From a virus, in the IMG/VR virus record IMGVR_UViG_3300023175_000222, positions 1 through 22,010 of that record: 22,010 nt of DNA; one strand, given 5' to 3'. The notes under the pieces are model-generated. The model was not told where the DNA came from. It saw nothing but the letters and a program-made list of their open reading frames with translations, and searched no databases. The translations under genes were made by a program, and so were the position numbers. Below are positions 18,200 through 22,010 of the stretch, in pieces. Numbering within the stretch: the stretch's first letter is position 1; each line of letters starts with the position of its first letter.

Positions 18200-19594
18200 A
18201 TGGCAGAATTTAACCCAACATACGCTGTTTGGAAAAATATTGTAGTAACTCCTCATGACGGAAACGCAGAAGAAGATATTACAAAACTTTGCACCAGACT
18301 TGACTTCACGCAGAGTATTAATTCTAGTGCGTGGACTGGTTCTATGCGCATTTTGGATTCTTCGGGTTTGTTGGAAGGAAAGGGGTTTAAACTTAGAGGA
18401 GAAGAAAAACTAACCTTCGAAGTGGAGACTTACGATGGTAAGATGGAAGATCCTCTTAAAATCACGGCACAAATTCTTAGTATCACAGAAGTCTCGCCAC
18501 TCGAAAACCTTTCTGGGGTAACATTCACGATAAACTTTATTTCCAAAATAAGTTATACTGCAGGTTTAAGAAGAGTACGTGAAGCGTTCGTTGATCTTCC
18601 AGCTTCTGAAATTGCAGAAAAGATCTTTAAAAAGTATTATGCAAACGGCAGACTTGTAGAGGACACAAGCGCTCCAAATGAAATCATTCCTTTCAATGCA
18701 AAGAAATTTAGAACAACCGATCTAGGTAGTAGACAAAGAAAACCTTTTTACATACAACCTACAGAGGGGGTGATGCAGTGCGTTATTCCCAATCTACCAC
18801 CCAGCGATGCAATGAATTTTCTTACACAAAGATCTTTCAGTCAAAGTTCGCCTTCTTGTTCCTTTAGATTTTTCGAAACTTTTACAGGTTATTGGTTTGT
18901 TACAGACGAATTTATGATTCAACATGGATTAGAAAATAATCAAACCATTGAAGAATTTTCTTACAACGTTCAAAACTCCCAAGACGGACAAGATGCAGAA
19001 GTGCAAGTGAAATCTTTTAAGGCTTTCAAAAACCCTTCACGTGTAAATACCGCAACTGATTTGCATAGTGGTGGTTATAGAAACAAAGTCATAGAAGTAG
19101 ATCTAGGAAGAAGACGTGCAAGAAACATCGATTATGATTACATTGAAGATGCAGACTACGTTGATATGTCTGGTCAAAAAACATCTTTGAGAAATGTACC
19201 TCATACAGAAGAATATATTAGAGAAACTTTTACAGATGAAAATGCACGTAGAATGCTTGTGTTCAAAGACTGGTATGATGAAAACGGACAAACACTAAGA
19301 TCTAATCAACACTATCCAGAAATTCTTCAAAACAGAAGTGTTTATACTCATCACTTAGGACAAACAATAGTTTCTGTTAGTTTGAATGCGTCAAGATTAG
19401 ATCTAAGGCCAGGCAAAATTATATCGGTAAGATTACCAAAGTTTACAATTGCTTCTACACCAGACTCACCTTATAATGACGAGTTGTCTGGTAATTATTT
19501 AATTGTATCTATATCACATTCTTTGCAAGACGATGTGATGACAACAAATGCGTCTCTTGCCAAGTATGGATGGAGTGGAGAATATAGACCATGA
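18200..19594 (+). CDS. 27: Baseplate hub protein, gp27-like
   Basis: Encodes 464 residues (T4 gp27: 391). The start has two related beta domains (DITKLCTRLDFTQSINSSAWTG; LTFEVETYDG ... ITAQILSITEV ... TFTINFIS), then a helical domain (PASEIAEKIFKKYY; SDAMNFLTQRSF), and a C-terminal beta domain (LDLRPGKIISVRLPKF ... SGNYLIVSISHSL) as in hub proteins of contractile tails. The order and its position directly before the gp5-like spike identify it; sequence similarity to T4 itself is low. The trimeric hub links the spike to the tube. It overlaps the next gene by ATGA. Confidence 0.75.
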   Translation: MAEFNPTYAVWKNIVVTPHDGNAEEDITKLCTRLDFTQSINSSAWTGSMRILDSSGLLEGKGFKLRGEEKLTFEVETYDGKMEDPLKITAQILSITEVSPLENLSGVTFTINFISKISYTAGLRRVREAFVDLPASEIAEKIFKKYYANGRLVEDTSAPNEIIPFNAKKFRTTDLGSRQRKPFYIQPTEGVMQCVIPNLPPSDAMNFLTQRSFSQSSPSCSFRFFETFTGYWFVTDEFMIQHGLENNQTIEEFSYNVQNSQDGQDAEVQVKSFKAFKNPSRVNTATDLHSGGYRNKVIEVDLGRRRARNIDYDYIEDADYVDMSGQKTSLRNVPHTEEYIRETFTDENARRMLVFKDWYDENGQTLRSNQHYPEILQNRSVYTHHLGQTIVSVSLNASRLDLRPGKIISVRLPKFTIASTPDSPYNDELSGNYLIVSISHSLQDDVMTTNASLAKYGWSGEYRP

Positions 19595-21147
19595 TGGAAT
19601 CGGGTATTGGCATAACTAACCCACTATTTTTTATTGGTGTGGTGGAAAACAACAGAGACCCTCACTTCGAAGGTCGTATCAAAGTTCGTGCGTTTGGTAT
19701 TCACGGTGACAACTCGGAGATCCCAACCCCAGAACTTCCATGGGCAATCTGTGCAAAGGGTGACTATGATCCAAACGGATCTGTGCCACCATTGAATTCA
19801 TTTGTATACGGAATGTTTTTGGACGGACGTGCAGCGCAACATCCACTTGTACTTGGACTTATTCCTTCACAATTTGCAGAACCCATCAACCCAGAACAAA
19901 ATGGATGGGGTGTCGTACCAGATTGTAACGGAGAACTACTAGCGCAGGGCGCAAGACCAGAAGATTTTGGACAACCACAAAACTCACGACTTGCACGTGG
20001 TGAAAACTTGGAAGAAACTTATGTTCTTCAACAAGAGATGAACCGTGTTGAAAATGTATATATTGCAGGTCAACAGGAAGTAGAACCAAACGAGGACGAA
20101 CAAATAACATGGAGTGAACCTAGTCCTGCATACGGTGCAAGGTATCCATACAACCGTGTCATATCAACTGCAAAACACTCAATTGAAATAGACGACACGC
20201 CAGGCGCAGAACGCATTATGATTTACCACAACGAAGGATCGTATGTGCAAATTGATTCACGTGGATCTACCACACACAAGTCTGTGGGCGACAAATACGA
20301 AATCAACGACAGACAACAACATGTGTATGTTGGTGGTCCAAGTATGGTTACGATCAATAGTGATGCATATGTCTATGTCAGAGGTAATAAAACTGAAGAG
20401 ATCGAAGGTGACTACAACATGATTGTACGTGGAAACGCACAGTTTGGTGTTGGTGGTTCCTTCTTTGTTAACGCAAGTGATCAGTTGCAAATGAGAGCCG
20501 CAGACGTGATGTTGGACGCAAACGTTTCCACATTAGAAATCTTTGGTAAAAAAGAAATCAAAATGACAACACCTATTGCGTTCTCTATGACTGCGAAGAA
20601 GATGTTCCAACACATAGGGGAAGAGTGGCACGGAAAGTCTGATGGATTTATCAAGTTTGAATCTACGGATGGTTTCTGGCAACAGTCAACAGACGCAGGT
20701 TTCAACTTCAAGGCTGCAGAGAATATCCAATTCCAAACAGACGAGACGTTCTCACTCAAAGCGGGGGATGCAGTTAATGTTGATCCAGGCAGTGGTATTA
20801 TCGATCTTGCAAGTGGATCTTCAGTAGAATCAGAAGCGGCAGAAGCAGAGGATGCGCAAATCGCAGAACAAACTCAGATGCCAGAACCACCCGCAAAGTC
20901 TACTGCGATTGTTAACTCTGAAATCGCATCAATGGATGCACCAGTATCTATGGCAACAGATGATAGTGCAGATCCATCTCATGAAGAAGAAGGTAGTAAC
21001 TACTTCGACAATATGGGTGTCGCACAATTAGAGAAAGAAAATCTAACGGTTGGGAATACATATAAGATAGGTAACACGAATTATACATTACAATCTAATC
21101 CAAGTGATCCAGAAGATTCTAGTCTTTGGTACTTTGAGGAACAATAA
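19591..21147 (+). CDS. 5: Central spike protein, gp5-like, without lysozyme domain
   Basis: Encodes 518 residues (T4 gp5: 575). Residues 12-95 form the OB-fold (FFIGVVENNRDPHFEGRIKVRAFGIHG ... WAICAKGDY, split here by a few residues), followed by a linker and a repetitive beta-helix region (about 210-400; repeated V/I-x-G/N strands such as YVQIDSRGSTTHKSVGDKYE, YVYVRGNKTEEIEGDYNMIV). In T4 gp5 a lysozyme domain sits between OB-fold and helix; no such domain or catalytic pattern is seen here. The last 100 residues are acidic and Ala/Ser-rich with a small terminal domain (VGNTYKIGNTNYTLQ). Confidence 0.8.
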   Translation: MMESGIGITNPLFFIGVVENNRDPHFEGRIKVRAFGIHGDNSEIPTPELPWAICAKGDYDPNGSVPPLNSFVYGMFLDGRAAQHPLVLGLIPSQFAEPINPEQNGWGVVPDCNGELLAQGARPEDFGQPQNSRLARGENLEETYVLQQEMNRVENVYIAGQQEVEPNEDEQITWSEPSPAYGARYPYNRVISTAKHSIEIDDTPGAERIMIYHNEGSYVQIDSRGSTTHKSVGDKYEINDRQQHVYVGGPSMVTINSDAYVYVRGNKTEEIEGDYNMIVRGNAQFGVGGSFFVNASDQLQMRAADVMLDANVSTLEIFGKKEIKMTTPIAFSMTAKKMFQHIGEEWHGKSDGFIKFESTDGFWQQSTDAGFNFKAAENIQFQTDETFSLKAGDAVNVDPGSGIIDLASGSSVESEAAEAEDAQIAEQTQMPEPPAKSTAIVNSEIASMDAPVSMATDDSADPSHEEEGSNYFDNMGVAQLEKENLTVGNTYKIGNTNYTLQSNPSDPEDSSLWYFEEQ

Positions 21148-21149
21148 AG

Positions 21150-22010
21150 ATGGCAAAAAGTAATTGTATTGACTTAAACGATCAGATATATCAGTCCAGA
21201 CAGAGACTTGGCGGTGCTCCCATCAGTAATGGTGGGGAACTGAACGTATATGCTATTGAAAATTATAAAGCAGAATTCTTAGAAGGGATCAAAACAGACA
21301 GTTTAACTGATCCTGTAGATCTTCAAGTTTCTCTTCATGGAAATGCATTTTATGAATCGTTAACAGATTTTAATAACTTTTTAAGTGGAAGTCAATTAAC
21401 AGACTATCCTGAAGTGTTGGAAAGATTTGAAAAGGGCCCTATTTCCACAATTGAATTCGCAGACTTTTGTGGTGCGTATAATTACACCCCACCTAAGATT
21501 AAAACTGCGTCTACACTTGCAGACTTGAACCTATTAAAAAATTTGAATTCATATTATAAAGATCCTAATTCAAGTATTCTTGGTGGATTTTGTAGTATGA
21601 TGCCTCAGGTATTTGGCGCAATTGGTGGTTTCTTTACTATTATTGGTTCTGTTGCAGGTCTCATCAATGATGCAATTGCATTCTTAAATAAAATTAGAAA
21701 CCTTGAAGATCCGATTAAAGCGATCATTGAAAAGATAACAGTAAAAGCACTTATCGAATCTATTAAAGAAAAAGTGGGTCAGGTTATTGAAGAAACTTTT
21801 GAGTCGGTAGTGAATGCAGTTAAAAACTTTGATCTTGAAGAAACTATTGGTGAAATAAAAACATACATCAACGAAAAGGTATTTGCAAAAGCTGCACAGA
21901 TTAAAGATGACATTTCTGCCATTCTTACAGACGAAAATAAAGAGGGTTTGGTTGAAAAGGTAAAAGCACTTTTTGATTATGCAGTTGGACTTTTCTCTAA
22001 TCCATCTTTG
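21150..22010 (+). CDS. N-terminal part of a large protein, probably virion-associated (incomplete)
   Basis: An ATG at 21150, two bases after the spike stop, opens a frame that runs to the window end (287 residues). The first 140 residues are polar with a few Cys (SNCIDLNDQIYQSRQRLGG; IEFADFCGAYNY), then a hydrophobic Gly/Ile stretch (QVFGAIGGFFTIIGSVAGLI) and a long amphipathic helix region (KIRNLEDPIKAIIEKIT ... VIEETFESVVNAVKNF). I do not recognise a domain. Lying next to the spike in the late unit it is likely a tail or puncturing-related structural protein; the missing lysozyme function could be in the unseen part. Confidence 0.65.
   Translation, partial: MAKSNCIDLNDQIYQSRQRLGGAPISNGGELNVYAIENYKAEFLEGIKTDSLTDPVDLQVSLHGNAFYESLTDFNNFLSGSQLTDYPEVLERFEKGPISTIEFADFCGAYNYTPPKIKTASTLADLNLLKNLNSYYKDPNSSILGGFCSMMPQVFGAIGGFFTIIGSVAGLINDAIAFLNKIRNLEDPIKAIIEKITVKALIESIKEKVGQVIEETFESVVNAVKNFDLEETIGEIKTYINEKVFAKAAQIKDDISAILTDENKEGLVEKVKALFDYAVGLFSNPSL

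Overview
The window looks like part of the genome of a marine T4-type myovirus. It carries the T4 replication core in near-T4 order (sliding clamp gp45, clamp loader gp44 and gp62, RegA), T4-type tail and baseplate genes (gp4, gp54-like, gp26, gp51-like, tape measure, gp48, gp53, gp27-like, gp5-like) and exact T4 late promoters (TATAAATA). Genes are tightly packed with stop/start overlaps (ATGA, TAATG), and base composition is AT-rich (about 30-43% G+C in the lines I counted by hand). The host is not shown directly. A DUF1127 gene, a phasin-like protein, an HNH protein of a type common in alphaproteobacteria and a ROSE-type leader on hsp20 all point weakly to an alphaproteobacterium (inference).

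Layout. 1-3573 (+): the end of a probable glycosyltransferase, then a dense string of small genes, including a secreted glycine-zipper protein, a cytidylyltransferase-like enzyme and a short UDP-glucose-dehydrogenase-like enzyme; this suggests a nucleotide-sugar or envelope-modification theme. 3541-8165 (+): clamp, conserved small protein, terminator, clamp loader large subunit, four inserted ORFs (a transglutaminase-like membrane protein, a PD-(D/E)XK-like protein, a zinc ribbon and an acidic protein), clamp loader small subunit, RegA. 8166-11496 (+): an accessory island of separate transcription units with promoters, 5' hairpins and strong terminators: hsp20, a PiT-type transporter, two small helical proteins, DUF1127 plus partner, HNH. 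11493-16393 (-): gp4, two unassigned genes, gp54-like, gp26-like, gp51-like and the tape measure. 16458-22010 (+): gp48, a split gp53, the gp27-like hub, the gp5-like spike and an incomplete large gene. The two structural arms start from an inverted pair of late promoters at 16413-16445.

How it fits together. Gp45, loaded by gp44/gp62, is both the polymerase clamp and, in T4, the activator of TATAAATA promoters; RegA represses early mRNAs. The late promoters therefore tie the accessory island and both structural arms to replication. Several early genes are preceded by close-to-consensus host sigma70 promoters that lie inside upstream coding sequence.

Most notable: (i) a complete-looking -1 frameshift signal (U UUU UUC, 5-nt spacer, 11-bp stem) joining the gp26-like and gp51-like genes just upstream of the tape measure, the layout of a lambda-type G/GT tail assembly chaperone; (ii) a ROSE-like RNA thermometer hairpin over the Shine-Dalgarno of phage hsp20; (iii) a PiT-like transporter behind two tandem terminators with no visible promoter; (iv) face-to-face late promoters; (v) a 16-codon leader ORF ahead of DUF1127. 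No gene-free stretch exceeds 300 bases; the longest, 10316-10511, holds a terminator, inverted repeats, a weak promoter and the leader ORF. I saw no tRNA, rRNA, CRISPR array or insertion sequence.
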